Assembly: GCF_019649055.1 (NCBI RefSeq)
Contig: NW_026570308.1
Location: forward strand, 496,001-560,000
Reading direction: 5' to 3'
DNA from: Paramacrobiotus metropolitanus
Lineage: Eukaryota > Tardigrada > Eutardigrada > Parachela > Macrobiotidae
Length of the DNA: 64,000 nucleotides
Shown here piece after piece: positions 1-11,100 of the stretch (positions are counted from its first letter, which is position 1; each line of letters starts with the position of its first letter). The notes beneath the pieces were generated by a model. It was not told where the DNA came from. It saw only the letters and a program-made list of their open reading frames with translations, and searched no databases. The position numbers were made by a program, and so were the translations under genes.

Positions 1-250
1 AACCGGCATTTTGCGTGTGTTCAACGTGGGCGTACGTAGTGCATCACATTGTGGTGATAGCATTGGTGTGGTTTGGCTGGTCTTTTGTCCCGTTTCCGGT
101 ACTGGTGTTCGGGCTACCGGAGCGACTGAAGCTTCCGGGGCTCCTCTGTTCTTTACCGGTTTAGCTGCGTGCAAGTATCGCCAATTTATTCCGGTTGTTG
201 TGGAGGTTTATCGCACGGTCTCTGAGGATCTTAAAACTGATGACAACTGA
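1..250 (+). pseudogene. 3' end of a multi-pass membrane protein gene, frameshifted paralogue of the 8.2-14.0 kb gene
   Basis: Frame 3 from the window edge reads PAFCVCSTWAY, a hydrophobic stretch and FPVLVFGLPERLKLPG, then meets a stop. The match resumes in frame 2 as CKYRQFIP and ends at TGA 248-250. This is the same order as the last exon of the minus-strand gene at 8167-8719 (PAFCVCSTWAY, FPVLVFALPERLQLPG, YKYRQFIP). Aligning the two DNA stretches puts a one-base deletion at about 143-147, in the run ctcctctg. Either the copy is a pseudogene or the assembly has an error there. The rest of the gene lies left of the window. Together with the gene at 8.2-14.0 kb it shows a local, inverted duplication. 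Function is unknown; two membrane segments are visible. Confidence 0.75.
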
Positions 251-3200
251 GGCTCAGCGCAACTAAATATGGGTACTTCTACAGCTTAAGCTAGCACCAA
301 TATTTTGCTGTATAGTATAGGTTTGCAGCAGTCACATGACTTACATTGTTTCGTATTCCAGGCTGGCTTTACGGTTGAGCCTCTACCCACAAAAATTGTT
401 TATTGCGTTTTATCGGCATTCGGCACCATATTAAGCTATCTGTGCCTGCACCCTCAACTCCTCACTTCGAAATCCTTCCGATGGAAAGAACTTAGCAGAT
501 CACAAAAAGCATTCGTTAACTGCTCTGCTCCTCGACACATTCCGTGAATGAGCTGTGTCATAAATATGCGCCATATTATCCATTACACCTAGAACATATT
601 TGGTGTTTCTTTCAAAACTGGAAGATTTTCCGTATTTCAAAACGTTAAACACTGAGTTAGTTGGGCTGTACATATTATGTGTTGTCTCTATGCTCTAAAT
701 TTCGCGGTCGCTTGATTCATTACTTTTAGCGTGCTGAACTGACGGGTACTGCCGCCGCAACTTCCCATAGTTTCAAGGGGACTGGTTGGAAAAAGTGTCG
801 GTCGGTGAGTCTTTTTAAAGTTTGAAAGCCGCTTAAATGCCCAGTGTTTTGAACACTGCGCATACTCACAGATACGCAATGTACGTGTAACCGCCGGATA
901 ATTCCTGCAGATTGTCGACTCTACAGAATTTCTTACCTAACACAAAGGAGATATCCCAGAAATTATCCCAACATCGAATTACCGCGTTGCGTATACAAGA
1001 AGGAAAATCCTTTGTGCATATTGGCTACTGCTACAAAGAAAATTATTAAAAAAAAAATCACAATCCCGAAATACAGGTAGGTGGTACGGAAATGTAGCAT
1101 GCAGCGCATATTTATTTGTATAATTTTCCGGGTGTCAATAAGCATTGAACAGGGTAACCTGGTGCGAAAGGACAATCGCTGATCGTGATTGTTTTAAAAG
1201 AATTTGCATTTGGCATCGCCGCTCCTTTTACGTGCGCAGCGACACCCTACCGGTCAGCGATGGGAAGAACAATAAAATTTCTGGCGATCTATTGGGCTGG
1301 ATCGTCGAAACTGATTGACATGGCCGGCAGGAATTGGTTGACGTACATATCAGCGGGCGCTTCTCTTAAACAGCTTTGTTTCACAGAATTTCTTTGGGCT
1401 AGCTACAGTCGCCAGCTGTGTCGATCTGTACTGGGAAAAGCTAGGTTGTTTCGAGGAGCACCAAATGAAACAGGCAAGATCACGCTTTGGCGCTATCGGG
1501 AAAGGCTTTGTGCAAACATTTTTGCCGCTTTTCTATGGTTTCGCGCGGGTTAAGGTGTCCACATGCATTGAATGAATGCATGTTTTTTCATTCAGATTTA
1601 TCATTCAGCCGACAACTATGTGTAGAAATCATCATGCATTGAATGAATTCAAAGTGTGTAGGAAACGAAAATCTGGATGAAGATCACGTGAATTCATCCA
1701 AAAATCAGTGGGAAGAGGGAGAGGAAATCCTTCCTCTTCATTCATGAATGAAGCTTTCTGGCCAACCGCTATCGCTGCATACCGCTACCGTGGGCGGTTG
1801 GATTGCCGATACACCGGGCGGGTGCCGTGCCAGTTTAGGTGCATTCGTAATTTAACAATATTTTAGAGCCTTAGAGAAGTTTTTATAAAATATATTTTTA
1901 ATGATTTTTGCGCGTACATAAATTATAGGGGTAACCGCACCCTCAATAAGTTCTGGACGGACCAAGTCGGACACTGGGAAATTGTCTTATTCATACTTTT
2001 TTTATCCAAAAACTGGATGCTTCGCTTGCTGTTTTGCGATCTCCGCTCGCGCCGCAGCTCGGCGTCGCCTGCGGCGCCGCCTTCGGTTAATAGATTAGTA
2101 GAAATACTCAACGGTGCTTTCTAAATCTGTAACTATTACTAAAATTAAATAAAGTCAGTGAATTTTAAGAAACGATAAGAATTCTAAGTGGGAGATGTAA
2201 AACTTGATTCACGCTCACAAGACAGCCGCATTTCCATGCAACAGCCAATACAGTACTTGCGGTTCAACAGTAAATACATATTTTCCTACACTATGGACGG
2301 TCAGATACGTTAAATCAAGCTTACCGCTCCCGAAGCACAGTTACCTGACCACCAACGGGTTTCGGAGTTATTACCGATTTTCCGATTGGCTGCTGCATTG
2401 TTCCGTAGACTTCGTACGTAGTGTTTCCCAAAGTTTGGCTTAAAACGTATTCGCAATTTCAAATCTAACTGATTTTGTAAAACCCTATCAAATTTGGGCT
2501 ATCGAATAATATATAAAGCTAAAAGATTGATCCATTGGGTCGTTCGGGATGGATGCGCAGACACGATGGCCAAACCTCCTCTTAATCTTTTATTATACAG
2601 GAAGGATACTTAATGATTTAATAAATGTTCTAAGCAACTGGCACTGCTACTATCCTGAAGGTCACCTTGAAAGCTTTGCCGAAGCCGGTTTGGGCGGAAC
2701 CGGCATCGGTTGGACGGGTTTAAATAATTATTTCCAGAAAATGAAATGCATGTGACACAGTTTCTGAACATGCTGAATCTAATGGCGTTTATAGTTTTTT
2801 TTTATTAAGTTCTGGTTTTTCCGATCTCGATGTCTCAGCTTTTTTTGTAGTTGTGTCATAGATCTAGTTCCTTGATACCGTATGTTTTGACTTGCGTTTG
2901 CGCTAATTAAACCTACTCACAGAATAAAGAAAACGAGAAATCTTTCTCATAAAGCAAATCGCTATGTAAAATGTCTACACGTAACTGAGCTTACACATAA
3001 AACATACATATATTTATGTTTAGAAACTCAGTTGCTAACAGATGCCTTTTGACCTTTCTGAACGACATTTGCAAAAATCATGACAATATTCGCGATTAAC
3101 GAGATAAAGTTATAACTATACCGAGTCCCGACGTTATCAGTCAGCGATGAAAGCGATTAGCATGAAACAACATGCACATTTGTGTATCACATGCCGTTTT

Positions 3201-3283
3201 TTGTGAACCATTCATCGAAAACATACAAAACTGTCGTTTCATATGAGTTAACAACTAACAACGTTAATTGAAGTTTAGGAAAA
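251..3283. other. Intergenic, no gene recognised
   Basis: No ORF here has recognisable protein features, and none keeps a splice-consistent model. Short direct and inverted ATTCATT/AATGAAT words cluster at 1565-1760. An AT-rich, low-complexity stretch lies at 1840-1925. I see nothing else. Confidence 0.5.
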
Positions 3284-3815
3284 TGGCCCGGTACATGGTG
3301 TTAAGAACGGTATATCTGTACTAAAGCTTTCGCTTTCGAGCATTCAGAATGACTTTTTAGTAATACTTTATTACTTTATGTCATTCTAAAGTTTAATAAT
3401 TTGTATACATTGCTCGGAAAACCGTTTGCACACGTAGCATCCAGTTGCCGAGATATGGCAAAATAAAATGGGCGAAAATTTTAAATGTTTTGTTGTGTAC
3501 CAAAAGTCTGGTTATTACCCGATCTTCTGGAAACTTTGCTGTAAAAGATACGTTATCATAAAGTCAAAAGTGAAACAATTTCAGCTTCATAGCACATTAC
3601 CATAATTTTAAAATGAAGCTGAAAATTTGTGAAACTGAAATCGGAAAAAAATGCTATGGACATGATACTGATTTAATTTCGACTGCAGGACCACGTGTAT
3701 TTTTACAGCAAAGTTTCAAGAAGCTCGGGTAATAATCAGACCTTTAGTACACAACAACGCGTTTAAACTTTCACCTATTTTAGTTTGCCATATCTCGGCA
3801 ACCGGAAGTTGCGCG
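3284..3815. repeat. Foldback element, degraded copy of the 10354-11040 family
   Basis: The left arm at 3441-3546 (CCAGTTGCCGAGATATGGCA to CTTTGCTGTAAAA) is matched by its reverse complement at 3701-3805, with roughly 80 percent identity by eye. A second, inner inverted pair (CAGCTTCAT and ATGAAGCTG) lies between the arms. Sequence to the left, from GCCCGGTACATGG at 3284, resembles the outer end of the big palindrome at 10.35-11.04 kb (GGCCCGGTACACAG), so the right end of this copy is truncated. Confidence 0.75.
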
Positions 3816-4289
3816 CACTTTGGAGTTTAATTCGGCTTCCACCCATTTCGGCCGTCTTCCTACGAGGCAATGTATTTTAAAGCAAACAGAAACCTTGCTA
3901 ACGGAAAGATGTGTAATGGCCACATCTGTACTTCGGTTTTTTTATATTTCGGTCAGTTTAGGTGTAAGGCGCACCAACAAGACTGAAAAGAAAGACATCG
4001 TCCGAGCTAAAAGTCACAAAATAAAACGGCCCTAATGCAGGATGGGAACTGACACAACGACAGGACGAACAGACACATAACTACACTCCAACAGAAACGA
4101 CCGGATACGAAATTAAATGCCGGCAAAAGATGCCGGATGCGATTTTACACTCAGGAAGAAACACCTACGTACAAAGTCCTTTTGTTCGCTACAGAAAACG
4201 CAAAAAAACGGTGGGAAAATTAAGGCGGTCGTTTTGGCGGCATTCGATCGCTTTGGGCAGTTTAAAGGCCACAACGACCGGCAGACGCC

Positions 4290-5090
4290 CTCCTAGTGCA
4301 TCCACTTGAGACATTTCCTATACTGTTTCCATTGGATGCACTAGGAAATTCTTCCGAAAACATTTTGGCGGAAATACCACTTTAACAATTCCGTGCCAGA
4401 AATCAACCACATGCTAATGTTGTATTGTTAATCAATATGGTACTGTTCTCGGCTCGCGCTAAATATATAATATATATGAGTAGTAAACTGTTTATATGCG
4501 TAACAGTCTTTTAATGCAATCCGTTAACATGCAGGTGCGGTAGCGGGACATGGAGCGACCTCTGGGCATTCTTCCAGTGTATACACTTGAGATTTTGCGA
4601 GGCATGCTTTCGAGACGTTACCTATACTGTTTCCATTGGATGAACTAGGAAATTCTTCCGGAAACATTTGGGCGGATATACCACTTCACACCAAACAATT
4701 CCGTGCCAGAAAACCAACCAAATGCTAATATTGTATTATTAATCAATATTGTACTGTTCTCGGTTCGCGTTAAATATATAAGATATGTATGTGAATAGTA
4801 AACTGTTTATGTGCGTAACAGTCGTTCAATGCAATACGTTAACATGCAGGTGCGGTAGCGGGACATGGAACGACCTCTGGGCATTCTCCTTGTGCATCCA
4901 CTTGAGACCTTGCACGGCATCTTTTCGAGACATTATTTGCACCGTTTCAACTGGATGCACTAGGAAATTCTTCCCGAAATATCTGGATGGATATACCACT
5001 TCCCGCCAAACAATTCTGTGCCAGGAAACCAACCCCATGCTGATATTGTATTTTTAATCAATATTATAATTTTCTCGGTTCGCGCTTGAG
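4290..5090. repeat. Tandem repeat of about 280-315 bp, nearly three copies
   Basis: The anchor CACTTGAG occurs at 4303, 4584 and 4899. Around it the three copies share GGATGCACTAGGAAATTCTT, a CAATTCCGTGCCAG-like block, AATCAATATT, CTCGGTTCGCG and GCAGGTGCGGTAGCGGGACA in the same order. Copies differ by scattered substitutions and short indels. The third copy ends at the hairpin at 5036-5160. No coding feature is seen. Confidence 0.85.
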
Positions 5091-5160
5091 AAACAAAAGG
5101 GATTTCTCAAGCGCGAACCGAGAACATTATAATATTGATTAAAAATACAATATTAGCATG
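5036..5160. repeat. 58-bp near-perfect inverted repeat with a 9-nt loop
   Basis: The left arm 5036-5093 starts CATGCTGATATTG and ends GCGCTTGAGAAA. The right arm 5103-5160 is its reverse complement with only a few mismatches. The loop is CAAAAGGGA. The left arm is the end of the last unit of the preceding tandem repeat, so the right arm looks like a snap-back copy of it. Confidence 0.9.
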
Positions 5161-7319
5161 CGGTTTTAGCCAGTCGCTATTCCGACTAACAGGCAGTTGC
5201 GGCAGAGTATAATTTTATGTAATACTAGTATAAAGGTCGTAACAGCCATTAGGGCAAGCGGGCGGCAGGATTTAATTTTGAATGTGTAAGGCATCGAATG
5301 TACTAAGTATGAACAGGTAAACACTGAAGCCACAGAACTGACCTTTGGGATTACTGCAGCTTTAAGTAAAGTGCCCGGTAGGAGTAACTGCAAGCAAAAA
5401 GTTTCGGTTTCGCATATACCCACACTTTTTACATTCTTTCATGACATTTTGCCGACAAATGATCTGAGTATACTGAAGTTAAACCCGTTTGTGGACTCGA
5501 CATCCGGTTGAAGAGTTATAGGCGATCTACAATTTCAATGAGTTGTTAAGCAAACCGGTTCTTCATCAACAGTCTCATGATGAACCAGCTTGTTCAGATT
5601 TTCTGTGTAAACAATCTGTGTTAAATAAAGTATCTGTGTTTTAACACAGATACTTTGAATCAAATCAAGATTATCTTAAGAACGGATTTCTTTATGGATT
5701 AATTTGAAAGATTGGCTAGATTTCAAGGATGTCCTGCAAGCGGTAAACTGAAGTTACCCATTCCGAAATTAAAAATTCCTGCTTTTCGCTAAGTGTAAGT
5801 AGAATAATTTATCTGACTTAGTTCCGAGAAAAGGGAAGTTTCTTTTTTTTTCACTGTAGGGAACAGCAGTTTACTGTAAAAATTAGCAGCAATATCAGCT
5901 GTGTTTGTCCATTGCAGTGATTGCACGGAATAATGGAAATTGCGCACGAATATTGCTCGTGAAATCCGCAAGTAGGTTTTTTGAAAGCAAATCCCTGACC
6001 AAGGATTTAACAGCTAACCTGTTTCGATCGGTTTCCTGCAAGTGGGATGTGTAAGCTACACTGAATTGTCAAACTGGCATTTTTTTCCCAGCTGTTAAGC
6101 AGCCAAAAATTGTAACATAATACATTTTCAAAATTTGAACTTCGTTTGCTGTTGCTGATAAGACCTTCTGAAGTTACAAAACAAACAGATAGCCATACGA
6201 ATATACCGATGTGTCATCTGCATTGCACTGCATTCTTGGAAAGCTCACGTTTACAAAATGTTTTTAAGATGTTATTCATAATATATCCTTGATTTCATGT
6301 TAATGAAAGATGCGGAAACAATTTGGAAAAACACTTTAAAAGAGGGATCCAAATTTACCAATATACAATCATTAGGCAAAACTGCTTTGAACAAATAAAA
6401 CATCAACAATATTTTGTAATCCTATTCTTGATTTGAATATATCTTACATTTAGTTATAACACCACTTATCGATTAAAATCGTAACACACATACTATACTA
6501 GTACTTTGAGTTATGAGCGATTAACTAAGAACGCAATCAGACTTCGTGTAAAATACCGTGCCGGTTATCTGACTTGCGTAAATTCCACGAAACCAGTGGA
6601 AATAAATTATTATTTTTAAAAATATTGGCACTGGTACCCTATTTAGTATGGGTGCACTTCGTATAAACTGCAGATGTCAGCTTGCGAATACTTTGCGCTG
6701 TTAAATATTTTAGGACGGGAAACTGGAGGCCACGGAAATACTACACACTACAGAGTATGAACGTGTATATCAGACAGATAATTAAATCACACCAGTGGTC
6801 CTTTAAGAAGCGCGGAACGGCAACCGCTATTTACGTATAATAATATATGAAATAGATCTACTTGATAAACCGTATATCTTTGTTCAAACCTACTGCATAG
6901 CTCCGATTAAGCAGAAAATCGAGCTTGTTCTGTGCTGACCGGTTAGGTATTTAACAGAGAAACATTAGGTTTTCCGCATAATCATAAACATCAAGCTTTG
7001 TTGCGCAAAGATAAAGATGAAGTTCATGAAATTGTAGCTACCACATAAACATATATAACGCATAAAACCTCTATACGTAATTATTAACGGCAACGCTTTT
7101 TCGTTCAGAAACTGAAAGATATTCAACAAACCATTATTTACCAACCATATAGGTAACACCTTCCACTTGTGCATTTATAAAATTCATAGCTTTTGGAACA
7201 TTTCATTTTTGTTTTGGTTGTTTACCGCTGCAGCTTAGGGAGGCCATACTGCGCCGCTGCTAATTTAAGGGACGTAACGCGGTTGGTGGAACTAAATTCG
7301 GTCACACCTACGGAAACTT
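5161..7319. other. Intergenic, no gene recognised
   Basis: AT-rich DNA with only short ORFs lacking domains, signal peptides or splice partners. I could not find a conserved motif or structured RNA by eye. Confidence 0.5.
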
Positions 7320-7600
7320 TCTCTTTTGCACACTTCCAAACACTATTTTGGATTGTACTGTGACACCCTGTAGCCAAATGATTTGCATGTATAAGCCTGA
7401 AATCCGTTTTCGCGCGCAGCTTCCGGTTGCGGAGTTATGAGGCTAACAGATTCCAAAAAGTTTGAATGCTGCAATTAGGGGCGTAGACCCAAAAGTCTCA
7501 TTATAAACCGACCTCCTTCAAATTTTGCAAGTACCGTAAATACACATAGCAAATGAAGACCGTTCTTGCGCTGATCCAGACATGTTATGAGCATTGGGTG
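7320..7600. repeat. Single-arm copy of the foldback family
   Basis: The order CTTCCAAACACT, GTAGCCAAATGATTTG, CGCGCGCAGCTTCCGGTTG, GGAGTTATGA, CAAAAGTCTCATTAT and CAAATTTTGCA matches the left arm of the palindrome at 10354-11040 (CTCCTAAACACT, GTAGCCAAAAGATTTG, CGCGCGCAACATCCGGTTC, GGAGTTATTA, TAAAAGTCTCATTAT, CAAATTTTGCA). No right arm follows. Confidence 0.75.
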
Positions 7601-8166
7601 AATGTTTTTTGAAGACCGAATTGCACTTTGTTAGCCTCATATTACTTTGTCGTTTTAGGAACGAAAGAGCTGACGATGCTGTGCGTGCAAACATTTAATA
7701 TGCTTTCAAAATAAAGTAAACGATAGAAAACTTTGTGCTTGTCGAGAATCAGTTTTAAAACGAAATTTTAACTGAGTTGTGAAACCGAAGAGGGGGTAGT
7801 CGCATACCGGAACTGTTCTCGCAGGTAAAAACTCGACAGCCACGCAATGTGACCAGGTGCTGTCACGGTACATACACAAATAAAAGACATATTTGTGCCG
7901 GAAGACATAGACACAAACTGAAAAATGTCGCTTTTCAAGGGCAACTATTCAATTAAAAGCGTAAATTTCAATTAAAGTTACATTTCAAATTGCACAAATA
8001 ATCCATTAAACGGTTTCTTGTAGCGCTGGTCATTCAGTAAAACGGGCTAAGCAGCAGCTAAATTCCTCCAGGTGTCGCAAATCTGGAATACAAAACGTTG
8101 CAACCAACAGAATCTTGGCTATTAGTATTTTCTGTACAATTACCTGTAGTGCTGGCGCGTTGAATC

Positions 8167-11100
8167 TCAGCCTGGGCACCGTTTGGTCCTTTTGTCCCTG
8201 TTACGGAAGCAGGTGCTGAAATCCTTCAGAGCGCTCGGAATGAACTGGCGGTACTTATACACTGCCAAAGCCGAAAAGAACAGAAGAATGCCAGGAAGTT
8301 GCAATCGCTCCGGTAACGCGAACACCAGCACCGGAAACGGCAAGAGCATCCAGCCCAGCAACGCCTGTACCATCGTCACAATGCAATACACTGTGTACGC
8401 CCATGTCGAACAGACACAAAATGCCGGTTGGCTGGATGAACACCGGTCGTTAGATGTGCACCGGACGATGGTGTCAGTGAAAGGTTTTTTATTGACGTCG
8501 AAATCGTACGCTGCACCGTCGCCGGCATCCTCCGATCCATATTTGTCAGCGATGTCCATTAGGAAATTGATAATGGGTTGACAATGCGAAAAAGGGAGCT
8601 TTCTAAATAAATTGAATGCAATTTTAGCTTTGGTAGCGATAGTGGAAGTGGTAAAAGTACCGATCATGGTGATCGGAATGGCCTGCTGATGGTGGTTATG
8701 GTGCGTAAAGGAGAACATACTGGTACAAGGTATTAGGTACCCATTTTAATCCAATTAGTGTATATGTACAAAACTTTCGTTATCGCTCACTTTTATACTG
8801 TCCATTTAACTGCATTTCATTGTAGCATTCTATAGCCAAGTGATTTGTACATATATACGTACATGATGTGAAAACCGTTTGTGCGCGCAACATCGGCCCG
8901 CGCTCAAGCTCGGACTTGGACTCGGACTTGGACTGCTGAAACTTGGACTTGGACCACACTTGGACTTCATAACTTGGACTTGGACTTCCTTACCTGGATT
9001 TCTAAATCGAACTTCTTAACTTGGACTTCGACATCAGAACTTCTAACTTGGACTTCTCCTCAGAAATAAACTAGTTAGCCTAAGAAACCTAAGAAATCTA
9101 AGAAACCTCAGAAATAAACTAGTTAGCCTAAGAAACTTAAGAAACATAAGAAAACTAAGAAACCTAAGAAACCCAAGAAACCTAAGAAGCCTAAGAAAGC
9201 TAAGAAACCCAAGAAAAGTCCAAGTCGAAGAGTCCGAGTCCAAGTTTAGAAGTCCAAGTGTGGTCCGAGTCCGAGTTTTAGTAGTCCAAGTCCGAGTTTG
9301 AGCATGGGCCCGCAACATCTTACTATCCACCAGTCCTCTTCAAGTTTTACACATTGACTTAAAGATGGTTTTTACACCGAACCAGGTGTCCACCATTTTC
9401 TTCAAACTGCAAAATATTTTTCAAATTTTTTGAAATTTGTTTTAAATTCCCAGAATCATGCATGGTGGAAATCTGGTTGATGCTGATATGCATTTTTATG
9501 CAAAACTTTAAGAAAGCCAGCGTACTTCCCCTTAAAAAATAAATGGCTGTTCAGTTGTTCCTTTCTCAGTTATTTCAGCATGGTTCCATTTATCGAGTCC
9601 TGAGGCTTTTTATGCTTCTGGTTTCTTAACTTGCTTGGATTTGCTAGTTTTTCTAGTTTCAGTTTTCGTAAGATTTTTGGGCTTTTTATATAGGCTCTCT
9701 TCATCTCTTGGGTGTAAGAAATTTCCTACTTTTTTATGTTAAAAGCAATGCTCTATCGAATGAAACTCAGATAACGTCAATTAAGTGTAGGACGTCATAA
9801 AGCAGACGGCCATTTTGTTCGGCCACCCGGTAGAACCCAGTGCTGTTGCGCACTGTTTGTTGACCTCAATGCTGAGGTTTGGAGCTGCGGGCTGACTGAC
9901 CAAACTCCACCTTTTTAGTCCCTTTTTTTATTACAGGACTAAAATTACAATATACTATAATCTTCACCTTTGGATTTTTGCGTCCTTCCGGTTGCGGCAT
10001 GCATCCCAGCTGGATTCGAGGATTCGCCAAACGATATATGAAATCCCAAGTAGAATAGTGAGAGCTTCAGCCAGCACCAAAAGCAGAAGAGGTAAACAAC
10101 CGGCGGCCAACACCAGGCCGTTCCACAGCACAAAACTTCCACTAACAATGGACGGATAGCCGGGATTAAAGCTGATAATAATTGGTGCATTGTAAGTGTC
10201 GGCTGATTTCAGCTCGTCAGAAGCGAGATCCACCCAGAACGACAGCATTGCGATCCGGGCGCCCAGATTCTTGAAATCCGACAATCAAACGCATTAGAAA
10301 TATGATTTATAGTGTGTATCATTCGAAAAAAAATAGAAGCCGTTTCTGTTTTTCTTAAGGGATTTGGCCCGGTACACAGTACCAAATCCGGGTACATTCA
10401 CGAGAACCTTCGCTGTCGCGCACTCCTAAACACTTTTTAGCATTGCTTTATGACATTTTGTAGCCAAAAGATTTGTATACGTAGGCGTCAAAACCGATTG
10501 CGCGCGCAACATCCGGTTCGGGAGTTATTAATGAAATAAAATTCCAAAAGTTTAAACTCGCGGAGGGTGCACTAAAAGTCTCATTATGAACCGATGCTCG
10601 TCAAATTTTGCACGAAAACACACATTACTATGAAGATCGTTTTGGTATCGAACCAGCTTTCTACCATTTTTTTCAAATTTTAAATTAATTTTAAAATTTT
10701 TGAAATTCATTTTAAAATTTGAAAAAAATGGTAGAAAGCTGGTTCGGTACCAAAACGATCTTTATAGTAATGTGCGTTTTCTTGCAAAATTTGAAGAGCA
10801 TCGGTCCATAATAAGACTTTTGGTTCACCTCCGCGCGTTTAAACTTTGGGAATTTTATTTCACTAACATCTCCCGAACCGGAATGTGCGCGCACAAACGG
10901 TTTTTTCGCCTATGTATACGAATCCTTTGGCTACAAAATATCATAAAGCAATGCAAAAACGTGTTTGGGAGTGCGCGACAGCGAAAGTTGCCGTGGATGT
11001 ATACAAATTTGGTACTATGTACCGGGCCAAATCCCTTAAGGAAATGGCGTGTCCATGCACGTAAACTCGTTCTCTCGCACATTCCAGATATTTTTCTCGT

